Assembly: GCA_016795465.1 (NCBI GenBank)
Contig: JAEUHK010000090.1
Coordinates: 1 to 64,000 of the forward strand
Length of the DNA stretch: 64,000 bases
Direction: 5' to 3'
DNA from: Verrucomicrobiaceae bacterium
GTDB taxonomy: Bacteria > Verrucomicrobiota > Verrucomicrobiia > Verrucomicrobiales > Verrucomicrobiaceae
Shown: positions 8,811 to 17,919 of the stretch, one piece after another
How positions within the stretch are numbered: the first letter of the stretch is position 1
Layout: each line of letters opens with the position of its first letter
Translations under genes and position numbers: made by a program
The notes under the pieces: generated by a model
What the model was told of the DNA's origin: nothing
Databases searched by the model: none
The model's input: the letters and a program-made list of their open reading frames with translations, nothing else

Positions 8811-8885
8811 TTGTAGCCGGGGGCACCGACCCCGGCCTCCCGGCCCATTGCCCCCGGCTCCCCAGCTCAATGAGCCGGGCTACAA
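8811..8885. repeat. REP pair (BIME-like), GTAG heads facing outward
   Basis: GTAG at 8813 is followed by hairpin CCGGGG (8817-8822) / CCCCGG (8830-8835). An inverted second unit ends in CTAC at 8880-8883 with a CCCGGCT-type hairpin. The outer TTGTAG and CTACAA are complementary. Intergenic, after the helicase stop. Confidence 0.75.
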
Positions 8886-8887
8886 AC

Positions 8888-8940
8888 ATGTATCCGGGGC
8901 ATTCCTGCCCCGTCCATGGGGCCAGGAATGGCCCCACTAC
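8888..8940. repeat. Second REP pair (BIME-like)
   Basis: The hairpin CGGGGCATTCCTGCCCCG follows GTAT at 8890. The inverted partner GGGGCCAGGAATGGCCCC lies at about 8918-8935 and ends in CTAC at 8937-8940, so its head on the minus strand is GTAG. The two units are also complementary to each other (ATTCCTG / CAGGAAT). Confidence 0.7.
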
Positions 8941-9022
8941 CCTTGCCTGATTCGGGCTTCGTTTTGGTAATTCTGCACCGCGCAGGTGACAGCCCGCGGC
9001 CTCGTTCTACCCTCCGCGCCTC

Positions 9023-9802
9023 ATGTCCCCTGCTCTTCAGTATCTCGACGCCAGCCAGAACCTGCTCCACCGCGTGCGCGAGCAGCTTCCCCTCATCCAG
9101 CAGACCGCCTCGCTGTTTGCCCGGACCATCCTCGACGGGCAGATGGTCCACGTCTTCGGCTCCGGCCACAGCCGCATCCTCGTCGAGGAAATGTGGCCGC
9201 GTTACGGCTCCTTCCCCGGCTTCAATCCCATCGTCGAGCTCTCTCTCACCTTCCACAATCTCGTCGTTGGAGCCAATGGCCAGCGTCAGGCCATGTTCCT
9301 CGAAAACGTTACCGGACTCGCCGCCCGCATCCTGCGAAACTTTGACCTCAAACCCGGCGACAGCGCCCTCGTCATCTCCAGCAGCGGCTGCAATGTCGTT
9401 CCCGTCGAGATGGCCGAGGAGTTTCAGCGGCGCGGCGTGAAGGTCGCCGCCATCATCAGCACGACCCACAGCCAGGCCAGCACAAGCCGCCATCGCGACG
9501 GCAAGAAGCTCCAGGACTTCGCTGACATCGTGCTAGACACCGGCGCCCCCGTTGGAGATGCCATGATTAAAATCGACGGCCTCGAAACACCTGTCGCCCC
9601 CGGCAGCACCGTCGGCGGCTGTTTGCTCGTCAATGCCATCAAGGCCGAAGTCGCCGACCTGCTCACCAAAGCTGGCCAGCCGCCCAAAGTCCTCACCGCC
9701 GGTGCCGTCGTCGGCCCCGCCAAAGCCACCGAACTCTTCGAAGCCGCTTACGACGAACACGCCCGCCGCCTCGCGCCCTACTACGCCCGTTTGGGTGCGT
9801 GA
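9023..9802 (+). CDS. SIS-domain sugar-phosphate binding protein (UPF0309 type)
   Basis: A 259-residue protein with one SIS (sugar isomerase) fold. The phosphosugar-binding loops are visible as VHVFGSGHSRILVEEM (about residues 43-58) and ALVISSSGCNVVPVEMA (about 115-131), followed by VKVAAIISTTHS. Size and layout match the UPF0309/YfeU-like subgroup of phosphosugar-binding proteins rather than glutamine amidotransferases; no second catalytic domain is present. It likely handles an N-acetylamino-sugar phosphate in the cytoplasm, but the substrate cannot be assigned. It stands alone, with REP pairs on its 5' side and a REP-like stretch on its 3' side. Confidence 0.8.
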   Translation: MSPALQYLDASQNLLHRVREQLPLIQQTASLFARTILDGQMVHVFGSGHSRILVEEMWPRYGSFPGFNPIVELSLTFHNLVVGANGQRQAMFLENVTGLAARILRNFDLKPGDSALVISSSGCNVVPVEMAEEFQRRGVKVAAIISTTHSQASTSRHRDGKKLQDFADIVLDTGAPVGDAMIKIDGLETPVAPGSTVGGCLLVNAIKAEVADLLTKAGQPPKVLTAGAVVGPAKATELFEAAYDEHARRLAPYYARLGA

Positions 9803-9910
9803 GGGTTTTCGCGCCGACAAGGCAGAACACGGATGAAACCGATGCCTCGGAAAAGGGCAAGACGAGGAAACCGGATTGTCAGGGCGAATGCAATCGCGTC
9901 CTCCGATCCT

Positions 9911-9970
9911 TGGACCGCCTGAAGGCGGGACTACACAACCACAAGTCGCGGGCTGAAGCCTTCACAACGA
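9911..9970. repeat. REP-like hairpins between the SIS gene and the helicase
   Basis: CCGCCTGAAGGCGG (9915-9928) is followed by CTAC at 9931-9934, so on the minus strand it reads GTAG + TCCCGCCTTCAGGCGG. A weaker second hairpin GGCTGAAGCC lies at about 9951-9960. Confidence 0.6.
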
Positions 9971-10008
9971 ACAAAGAAAGGCGGGAAGCAGTGCCCGCTC
10001 CCCCTTTC
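9970..10008 (-). terminator. Probable terminator of the DEVD helicase gene
   Basis: GCGGG (9981-9985) / CCCGC (9994-9998) with flanking AAAG / CTTT pairs. On the minus strand the stem is followed by TTTCTTTGTT. It is about 30 bp beyond the helicase stop at 10038. Confidence 0.55.
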
Positions 10009-10037
10009 TCTAAGAGTCTCACAACACTCCATCCGCC

Positions 10038-11633
10038 TTACCGGCGCTTTTTCTTGCGACCGGTCATGATGCCGCGGGCGCGGTCTTCGTCGTCGAGGAC
10101 GGTGGTGTACTTGTAGTTGAAGCCTTCGAGCTTCCGGCGCGGGATCTTCTGGCTGATGAGTCGCTCGATGGAGGCGACGTTCATGATCTCATCGGCGGCG
10201 AAGAGGGTGAAGGCATCGCCTTCTTTCTGAGCGCGACCAGTGCGGCCGATGCGGTGCACATAGTCCTCGCTATGCTCGGGGACCATGTAGTTGATGACGT
10301 GCGTGACGCCGCTGACATCAAGCCCGCGGGCGGCGAGGTCGGTGGCGACGATGATCTCATACTCGCCGCTGCGGAAGCCTTGGAGGGCCTTTTCACGGTC
10401 TTTTTGACCGATGTCGCTATGCATGACGGCGGCTTTGTATTCGCCGGTCTGCTGAATGGCAGCGAAGAGCTTGTCGGCCTGCACTTTGGTGCGGGTGAAG
10501 ATCATCATGCTGTCAAAGTGCGTCTGCTTCAGGATGGCGAGCAGAAGCTCCTCGCGCTGGTCGCTGGCCACGGGATACATGTAGTGGCTCACGGTCTCGG
10601 CGGCGGAGAAACGAATACCGACTTCGACGCTCTCGGGTTCTTTCAAAGCAAAGTCCGCGAGGCTCTTGATCTGCGGGGGCATGGTGGCGCTGAAGAACAG
10701 CGTCTGACGGGATTTGGGTGTCTTTTCGACGATTCGGCGGACATCGGGCAGGAAGCCCATGTCGAGCATGCGGTCCACTTCATCGAGGACGAGCACTTCG
10801 ACATCGCTGAGGTCGGCGACGCCTTCCTGCATGAAATCGAGCAGACGTCCCGGCGTGGCGACGACGATGTCAACGCCCTGCTGGAGGCCTTTGCGCTGCT
10901 TTTCATAGCCGACGCCGCCATGGACGAGCAGAACGCGGAGGCCGGTGTGCTTGCCGTATTTCTCAAACTGCTCGACAACCTGGGCGGCGAGCTCGCGCAC
11001 GGGCTCAAGGACGAGGCAGCGGAACTTTCCGGGCGGGCCGAGGCGGCTGATGGTGGGCAGGGCAAAGGCGGCGGTCTTGCCGGTGCCGGTTTGCGAGGCA
11101 CCGACGAGGTCCTTGCCTGTCAGAATGATCGGGATGGACTTCTCCTGGATGGTGGTGGGCTTTTCATAGCCGGTCTCGCGGACGGCGGCGAGAACGGCGG
11201 GCGTGAGGCCGAGGACTTCCCAGTTCGGTGGATACGGCCCTTCCGGCACGGGTGGCGGCGGAGGCGGCGGGACGGGGGCGTGATTTTCACGGACCGGTTT
11301 GGGCTTTTCCTCCCGCGGTCCGCGGTCACGACGGTCTCCACGATCACGTCCACCGCGTGGCGGGCGGTCGCCACGATCACGGCGGGGCTCGTCACGGCGC
11401 TCGGAGCGTTCAGGACGTTCGCCACGGGGCTTGTGGTCGCCACGATGCTGGTCGTGGGGCCGTTTGTGGGCATGAATGGTGGCCGGATGATCGTGGGCAT
11501 GCGGCGCGGCGGCAGGCTTCGATTCGGTTTTCTTGCCTTTGCCGAGGCGCAGCACCTTTTTCAGGCCGGCTTTGATGCGGCCAAGGAGAGAGGTTTTTTT
11601 CGGGGCGTGGTCGGAGCGTCGCGGAGAGGTCAC
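10038..11633 (-). CDS. DEAD-box-family RNA helicase with DEVD motif and basic N-terminal extension
   Basis: A 531-residue ATP-dependent RNA helicase. Residues 1 to about 130 are a low-complexity extension rich in Lys, Arg, His and Pro, starting MTSPRRSDHAPKKTS, with repeated RGDRPPRGGRDRGD-type stretches. The core from about residue 140 has TPAVLAAVRETG, TTIQEKSIP, Walker A SQTGTGKTAAFALP, PVRELAAQ (usually PTREL), SAT in FFSATMPPQ and HRIGRTGRAQ. Motif II reads LVLDEVDRMLDMGF, so DEAD is DEVD; this is read directly from the codons at about 10780-10800. Asp and Glu needed for Mg-ATP are kept. Extension and variant motif set it apart from the helicase at 7379. It follows lepA on the same strand at 116 bp. 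Confidence 0.9.
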   Translation of the reverse strand: MTSPRRSDHAPKKTSLLGRIKAGLKKVLRLGKGKKTESKPAAAPHAHDHPATIHAHKRPHDQHRGDHKPRGERPERSERRDEPRRDRGDRPPRGGRDRGDRRDRGPREEKPKPVRENHAPVPPPPPPPVPEGPYPPNWEVLGLTPAVLAAVRETGYEKPTTIQEKSIPIILTGKDLVGASQTGTGKTAAFALPTISRLGPPGKFRCLVLEPVRELAAQVVEQFEKYGKHTGLRVLLVHGGVGYEKQRKGLQQGVDIVVATPGRLLDFMQEGVADLSDVEVLVLDEVDRMLDMGFLPDVRRIVEKTPKSRQTLFFSATMPPQIKSLADFALKEPESVEVGIRFSAAETVSHYMYPVASDQREELLLAILKQTHFDSMMIFTRTKVQADKLFAAIQQTGEYKAAVMHSDIGQKDREKALQGFRSGEYEIIVATDLAARGLDVSGVTHVINYMVPEHSEDYVHRIGRTGRAQKEGDAFTLFAADEIMNVASIERLISQKIPRRKLEGFNYKYTTVLDDEDRARGIMTGRKKKRR

Positions 11634-11749
11634 AAGCAGTAATCGGGGAGGATGGGGGCGGGTTTATCGGCCAGTTTGCCTGACAATGCAAACCCGCATC
11701 CCACGCGGCGGGGGAAAGGGATCCCTTCCCTGCCCTCCAGCCGCAGACA

Positions 11750-13546
<1,797 letters not shown>

Positions 13547-13648
13547 TCGGGAAGGGCTGGCGGGAGGGGCGCGTATCTAGGCGAGCGCCTTTCCGAATGC
13601 AACGCAGGATGCTTGCGGAGAGAGCAGAGGTGTTTCAGCCTGCCCGCC

Positions 13649-13960
13649 ATGAATCGCAGCAAGCTCACCGCAGCCCAAATCGAAACCGAAATGGCCGCCC
13701 TGGCTTCGTTTGGAGGCTGGCGGCTCGAAAACGATGCTCTAACCAAAGAATTCCGATTTCCCGCTTACCTCGATGGCGTGCGTTTCGCGGTCCGGGTGGC
13801 CGAAGAGGCCGAAAAGAGGGATCACCACCCCGATTTGGTGATTGGTTGGAGGAAGGTGCTTTTTCGCGTGAGCACTCACAGCGCCAAAGGCCTCACCCGA
13901 CTCGACTTTGACCTCGCGCAGCGGACCGAGGAACTGCTGAGCGATGCTGCCAAGTCCTGA
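13649..13960 (+). CDS. phhB: 4a-hydroxytetrahydrobiopterin dehydratase (pterin carbinolamine dehydratase)
   Basis: A 103-residue protein of the PCD/DCoH family, which dehydrates 4a-carbinolamine tetrahydrobiopterin. The active-site motif is seen as EKRDHHPDLVIGW (two adjacent His, then Pro-Asp), with the following strand FRVSTHSAKGLTRLDFDLA. The N-terminal GGWRLENDALTKEFRFPAY is also typical. The start is the ATG after CCCGCC; the reading frame is open further upstream but there it overlaps the divergent lepA promoter region. No phenylalanine hydroxylase is adjacent, so a moonlighting or cofactor-recycling role is uncertain. Confidence 0.92.
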   Translation: MNRSKLTAAQIETEMAALASFGGWRLENDALTKEFRFPAYLDGVRFAVRVAEEAEKRDHHPDLVIGWRKVLFRVSTHSAKGLTRLDFDLAQRTEELLSDAAKS

Positions 13961-14091
13961 AAGCGGATGTGAAAAAGGTCCTGCTTGCCAAGAAAGCCAT
14001 CGCATGTAATAATTTGATCAGATTAACTTCTCATGTTTGAAAGCTTTTTAGACCACAAGGCTGAAAAGTTATGAAATATATGGATTTCATC

Positions 14092-14120
14092 TTGCCTCTA
14101 TCTTTCCGATTGCCTATAAT
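14092..14120 (+). promoter_or_regulatory. Sigma70-type promoter of the MarR gene
   Basis: TTGCCT (14092-14097) and a perfect TATAAT (14115-14120) are separated by exactly 17 bp. Transcription would start near 14127, giving a leader of about 45 nt. Confidence 0.75.
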
Positions 14121-14124
14121 ACCG

Positions 14125-14139
14125 AAATTCGTGAAATTT
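14125..14139. promoter_or_regulatory. Possible MarR operator
   Basis: The inverted repeat AAATT-cgtga-AATTT lies immediately downstream of the -10 box, at the expected transcription start. MarR proteins commonly repress their own genes by binding such AT-rich palindromes; the assignment is an inference. Confidence 0.35.
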
Positions 14140-14170
14140 TAAAACCCCATAGCTCTAAGGAAACCACACC

Positions 14171-14617
14171 ATGACCAACGGCCTTAAGAACCCAGCCAAA
14201 GACCATGCCCAACTGGCAGATTTCATTCTGTTCAGTCAGCGTGAGTTCCTGCTGAACCTTTCCCGCGAGCTAAACCGGGACAACATCTCGTTCGCCCAGT
14301 TCTTCCTGCTCAGCTACCTCTCCACCTCCCCCGAACTGACCATGACGGACATCGCCCGGAAGATGGGCCATTCCACGGCAGCCGCCACCGGCCTTGTGGA
14401 TCGTCTTGAAAAGCTCGGCTACATGGAGCGCACCCACGCCATCGACGACCGTCGCAAGGTCCTCGTCCGCATCACCTCCCAAGGCCTCCAGCTTGTCTCC
14501 CGCCTCCGCGATGAACTGCAGAGCCAAGTGGCCGCCGCCATGAGCGAAACTGCCGCACCTGATGCCGCCTCGTTCATCTCGTCCTACCGCACGCTGGACA
14601 CGACGGTCGCACGCTGA
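14171..14617 (+). CDS. MarR-family transcriptional regulator
   Basis: A 148-residue winged-helix regulator. The dimerisation helix is at the N-terminus (residues about 10-35). The helix-turn-helix is at LTMTDIARKMGHSTAAATGLVDRLEKLGYMER (about residues 56-87; recognition helix STAAATGLVDRLEKLG). The wing follows, with the family signature DDRRKVLVRITSQGLQL. It has a strong promoter, an AAGGA Shine-Dalgarno and a possible operator on its own start site, suggesting autoregulation. A terminator follows it, so it is a single-gene unit. The effector and target genes are not indicated by the neighbours. Confidence 0.93.
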   Translation: MTNGLKNPAKDHAQLADFILFSQREFLLNLSRELNRDNISFAQFFLLSYLSTSPELTMTDIARKMGHSTAAATGLVDRLEKLGYMERTHAIDDRRKVLVRITSQGLQLVSRLRDELQSQVAAAMSETAAPDAASFISSYRTLDTTVAR

Positions 14618-14653
14618 TTTCCCGAATCACCCCAACACAGCCAGAAACCATCG

Positions 14654-14692
14654 AGGGCGCAGCGGATTCTCCGTTTGCGCCCTTGGTGTTTT
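14654..14692 (+). terminator. Intrinsic terminator of the MarR gene
   Basis: Stem AGGGCGCA (14654-14661) / TGCGCCCT (14676-14683), with an inner CGGA / TCCG pair, followed by TGGTGTTTT. Confidence 0.7.
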
Positions 14693-14709
14693 CCGGGATA
14701 TGAGCCGCC

Positions 14710-15369
14710 ATGCCTTGGATGACCTTCCCCGCTCTCGACGCCCTGCGTGTTGGAGGCATTGCGCACCGGTTCACCCTCCGGCACCCGGAGATGGATGTGA
14801 ATGAAGAGCGGCAGGTGGTGGTCGAGCGTCTCTGGTCCTGGCACCGCCAGCAGGCAGCGGAGATGGGATTTGATCCAGCCAAGCTCTGCATCGCCGAGCA
14901 GGTGCATGGCAAAGAGGTCGCCGTGATCGAAGACGTGCCCGCGAGCCCCGTTCCCGGCACCGACGGCCTCATCACGAACGTCCCCGGACTCGTTCTGGGC
15001 ATTTATGTGGCGGATTGTGGAGCGGTTTTCATCGTGGATGCACGCACCGGAGCCTGCGGACTGCTTCATTCAGGCAAAAAGGGCAGCGAACTGGGCATCA
15101 CGGCCCATGCTTTGAAGTTGATGGCCGAGCGTTTCGGCTCACGGCCCGAGGATCTGCACGTCCAGCTCGCCCCGTGCATCCGACCACCAGCCTACGAAAT
15201 CGACTTCGCGGCCCAGATCCGGCAAAACGCCCTCGATTTCGGCATCCCGGCCTCCCAAGTGCATGATTGCGGCATCTGCACCTCATCCGACCCGACCCGT
15301 TTTTACTCCTACCGCCTCGAAAAAGGCCGCACCGGCCGCATGCTGGCCCTGCTCGGCCGTCTCGCCTGA
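14710..15369 (+). CDS. Laccase-domain (YfiH/LACC1-type) polyphenol oxidase family protein
   Basis: A 219-residue protein of the YfiH/DUF152 family, known to act as purine nucleoside phosphorylase/adenosine deaminase or as multicopper-like polyphenol oxidase in different members. The metal ligands are kept: His in EQVHGKEV, Cys in YVADCGAVF and His in CGLLHSGKKGS. The C-terminal signature is LAPCIRPPAYEID, then CTSSDPTRFYSYR. The usual HAGWRG loop is HSGKKG here, a departure from the consensus. It is cytoplasmic and lies 9 bp upstream of ispE, so the two are probably one transcript. Confidence 0.85.
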   Translation: MPWMTFPALDALRVGGIAHRFTLRHPEMDVNEERQVVVERLWSWHRQQAAEMGFDPAKLCIAEQVHGKEVAVIEDVPASPVPGTDGLITNVPGLVLGIYVADCGAVFIVDARTGACGLLHSGKKGSELGITAHALKLMAERFGSRPEDLHVQLAPCIRPPAYEIDFAAQIRQNALDFGIPASQVHDCGICTSSDPTRFYSYRLEKGRTGRMLALLGRLA

Positions 15370-15378
15370 TTTCCACTC

Positions 15379-16221
15379 ATGACGCTGCTTTCGCCCGCCA
15401 AGATCAATCTCAGCCTGCGCATCCTCGGGAAGCGCCCCGATGGCTTTCACGAGATCGAGACCCGCCTCGTCCGGCTCGCTTTTGGCGATACCGTGGAGAT
15501 CGAGCAGCTCGGCACCGGCACGACCGTCAACTTCACCTGCTCCGATGCCACCGTGCCAGCGGATGAATCGAATCTCGCCCTCAAAGCCCTCCGCGCGTTC
15601 GAGAGCCGTGCGGGCACAAAATCCTCGTGGCGCCTTCATTTGGAAAAACGCATCCCGCATGGAGCTGGCCTCGGTGGAGGCAGCAGCAATGCCGCCACCG
15701 TGCTGCGAGCGGCCAATGAGCTCTCCGGCAACCCGCTCAGCCTGCCCCAACTCCTCGAAATCGCCGCCCAGATCGGCTCCGACGTGCCTTGTTTCCTGCT
15801 CGACAGCCCCGCCGCCGATGGCACGGGCCGCGGCGAGATCGTGCAGCCCGCCGATTTCCCGCATCAACTGCACCTCGTGCTCATCAAGCCCCCCTTCCCC
15901 ATCCCCACGCCCTGGGCTTACAAGAAGTGGGCGGACTCGCGTGAAGTGCCCGGCGTGCTTTACGCCCCCCAGCTTTGCGAATGGGGCACAATGGTGAATG
16001 ACCTCGAGCGGCCGGTGTTCCAAAAATACCTCCTGCTGCCCGCGTTGAAGAACTGGCTCCTCGAGCACGGCGAGACACGCGCCGCCCTGATGTCAGGCTC
16101 CGGCTCCACCATGTTTGCCATCACCGACACCGCTGCTCAGGCCGCCGAGCTCGCCGAAAAGGCACGCGCCTGGTGCGGCGAGACCACTTGGACACTCGCC
16201 ACGCAGACGGCGAAGGCTTGA
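15379..16221 (+). CDS. ispE: 4-diphosphocytidyl-2-C-methyl-D-erythritol kinase
   Basis: A 280-residue GHMP kinase of the MEP (non-mevalonate) isoprenoid pathway; it phosphorylates CDP-ME at the 2-OH. The N-terminal LLSPAKINLSLRILGKRPDG carries the conserved substrate-binding Lys and Asn. The ATP loop is IPHGAGLGGGSSNAATVL (about residues 93-110), followed by IGSDVPCFL. The C-terminal GSGSTMFAI is GHMP motif 3. Length is typical (about 280-300). It starts 9 bp after the laccase-domain gene. Confidence 0.96.
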   Translation: MTLLSPAKINLSLRILGKRPDGFHEIETRLVRLAFGDTVEIEQLGTGTTVNFTCSDATVPADESNLALKALRAFESRAGTKSSWRLHLEKRIPHGAGLGGGSSNAATVLRAANELSGNPLSLPQLLEIAAQIGSDVPCFLLDSPAADGTGRGEIVQPADFPHQLHLVLIKPPFPIPTPWAYKKWADSREVPGVLYAPQLCEWGTMVNDLERPVFQKYLLLPALKNWLLEHGETRAALMSGSGSTMFAITDTAAQAAELAEKARAWCGETTWTLATQTAKA

Positions 16222-16226
16222 TAGGC

Positions 16227-17063
16227 TCAACGCAGGCCCGCCACGCCCTTCTCCAGACCAAAGAGCTGCTTTACCTCCGCATCACTCAGCGTGCGGTTGA
16301 AGACCGCGAGGTCGTCCAAATGTCCCACATAGGACGCACCGAGCACCAGAGCCACCTGCGCCGGGTCCCAGCCAAAGCTCAGGTCCCAGCCCTCGATGCT
16401 TCCCTGCTTGGTGCCATTCAGATACAGGCTGCCGCCGGGCTTTCCGGTCTTGTTGTTCACCTTGTCGAGCGTGAAGACCACATGCGTCCAGGCGTCGCGA
16501 CGAAACGGAGCCTTTGCCACCTGCACCATCGGCCGTTTCTCAACGGGAATATCCCCCCACTGCACGTTCGTGGGATTCCAGATGTGAAACAGGGGCCGGA
16601 TGGCGAAGCGGAAAAAGCGCGGCGTTTCATCCTTCGACCACTCGAGGAAGATGAAACCCTTCTTCCCGTCATCGCCCACGATCTGCACCGGATCGCAGTA
16701 GCCCGGCTCCAGGTCCTCATCAGGTGTCAGGCGCAGCCAGACCGAAACCGTGGCGCTCCAGCTCGTGTCATTGTAGCCCAGCACATCCACACCGCTGAAC
16801 TGCGGCCGCGTCACGCCCTTCTTCGGGAAATGCAGGCAGCTTCCAAACCGCCCTTCCGCGCTCAACTTCACCTCCTCATTCGGCACACAAGCCACCAGCT
16901 CCTTGCCCTTCTTGATCTGGCAGGCCTTGCCGCCCCTGCTGAAATCCGCCTCAAAGCCCGCATCAAACGACGCATGAAAGGTCAGCGCCGACTTCAAGGC
17001 CTCCTGGGCGGTGAGGGCAACAGGCAGCGAAAGAGCGAGCAGGAGTAAAAGCGTGGTTTTCAT
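16227..17063 (-). CDS. Secreted LamG/concanavalin-like domain protein
   Basis: A 278-residue protein with a signal peptide (residues 1-20, ending at LTAQ). The mature part is a single LamG-like jelly roll: LTFHASFDAGFEADF, WSATVSVWLRLTPDEDL, RDAWTHVVFTLDKVNN, GGSLYLNGTKQGSIEG and VGHLDDLAVFNRTLSDAEV. The last block is the classic end of such domains in PVC proteins. It probably binds polysaccharide or covers an envelope structure; there is no catalytic domain. The start MKTTLLLLLALSLPVAL is chosen because upstream codons in frame are not a signal sequence. It is convergent with ispE and divergent from the PagL-like gene. Confidence 0.8.
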   Translation of the reverse strand: MKTTLLLLLALSLPVALTAQEALKSALTFHASFDAGFEADFSRGGKACQIKKGKELVACVPNEEVKLSAEGRFGSCLHFPKKGVTRPQFSGVDVLGYNDTSWSATVSVWLRLTPDEDLEPGYCDPVQIVGDDGKKGFIFLEWSKDETPRFFRFAIRPLFHIWNPTNVQWGDIPVEKRPMVQVAKAPFRRDAWTHVVFTLDKVNNKTGKPGGSLYLNGTKQGSIEGWDLSFGWDPAQVALVLGASYVGHLDDLAVFNRTLSDAEVKQLFGLEKGVAGLR

Positions 17064-17170
17064 GCGATGAACCAGCAAACGGCCTTTTGCGGGCTCTTTT
17101 TGCCCTGTGAGACTTCGACGGCGAAGGATGTGTTTGCGGCCCTGCGGCCCGGCGGGTATGCTTAACATGC

Positions 17171-17782
17171 ATGAAACACCTCCTCCTCGCCGCCGCCCTT
17201 CTTTGCCCGGTTTTCTCTCTTTCCGCCGGCACACCTGCCGCCTCCGCTCCCGCGATCGCTTCGTCGATTGATCCCTGGTCACGCCACGCGGTCGATTTTG
17301 AGACCGGCATGCTTTGGAAAGTCGGTGGCGATACCCCGCTGAATTACCGCATCGTGCCTTTCATGCTCTCCTGGCGCTCGCCGGACATGTTTGGTGCCCG
17401 CTTTGACAACGGCTCCGCCCTCGTCGTGCGCAATCGCATCTCGCTCATGGGCAACTGGTTCGAAACCGGCGCTGAGAACCGCTACCTCGGCTTCTCGGCC
17501 GCTCCGAGCGTCGAGTGGTGGTCGCCGTGCAAGTGCTGGGCCTTGTTTGGCTCCATCGGCGGCGGCATGGGCTGGGTGGACTCGCAGGGCGTCCCCGGAG
17601 GCCAGGGCCAGGACCGCACGCTGAACTGGTTCGGCCAGCTCGGCATCGAGCACCGCCTCACCGATCACCTCTCCGTGCGTGCCAGCAGCTACTTCCAGCA
17701 TCACTCGAACGGCGGCGCCACGAATCCGAATCCCGGCCTGAACTCCCTCGGCTTCCTCGTCGGCGCCGCGTGGTCGTTTTGA
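17171..17782 (+). CDS. PagL-like outer-membrane lipid A deacylase (acyloxyacyl hydrolase family)
   Basis: A 203-residue protein with a signal peptide (about residues 1-19) and an 8-stranded-barrel pattern of alternating hydrophobic strands ending in a C-terminal aromatic (GAAWSF). The PagL active-site motif HxSN is present as HHSNGG (His177, Ser179). In Pseudomonas PagL the catalytic Glu lies 12 residues after the Ser; here that position is Asn191 (PGLNSLG). The family removes the 3-O-acyl chain of lipid A at the outer membrane. The Asn leaves activity open. It stands alone and is divergent from the LamG gene. Confidence 0.72.
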   Translation: MKHLLLAAALLCPVFSLSAGTPAASAPAIASSIDPWSRHAVDFETGMLWKVGGDTPLNYRIVPFMLSWRSPDMFGARFDNGSALVVRNRISLMGNWFETGAENRYLGFSAAPSVEWWSPCKCWALFGSIGGGMGWVDSQGVPGGQGQDRTLNWFGQLGIEHRLTDHLSVRASSYFQHHSNGGATNPNPGLNSLGFLVGAAWSF

Positions 17783-17823
17783 TGCCCCCCTTGCGGTTTG
17801 CTCAAAGACACATCGTGAACTCT

Positions 17824-17888
17824 ATCGGGTCACTGCCCCGATCTACAACACGCCTGCGAGCGCCGCTGTAGCACCGGCCAGTGGCCGG
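17824..17888. repeat. Pair of REP units in opposite orientation
   Basis: The minus-orientation unit is ATCGGG (17824-17829) / CCCGAT (17837-17842) followed by CTAC (17843-17846). The plus-orientation unit is GTAG (17868-17871) followed by CCGGCC-agt-GGCCGG (17874-17888). It lies downstream of two converging genes. Confidence 0.75.
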
Positions 17889-17919
17889 CGACGGAGTGAT
17901 TCGACCGCCTTTCCATGCC

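Larger units (their letters stand above)
13961..14170 (+). other. AT-rich leader of the MarR gene
   Basis: This 210-bp stretch is clearly AT-richer than its surroundings and has no gene. It carries the promoter and possible operator listed separately and a Shine-Dalgarno AAGGA at 14158-14162 ahead of the MarR ATG at 14171. Confidence 0.6.
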
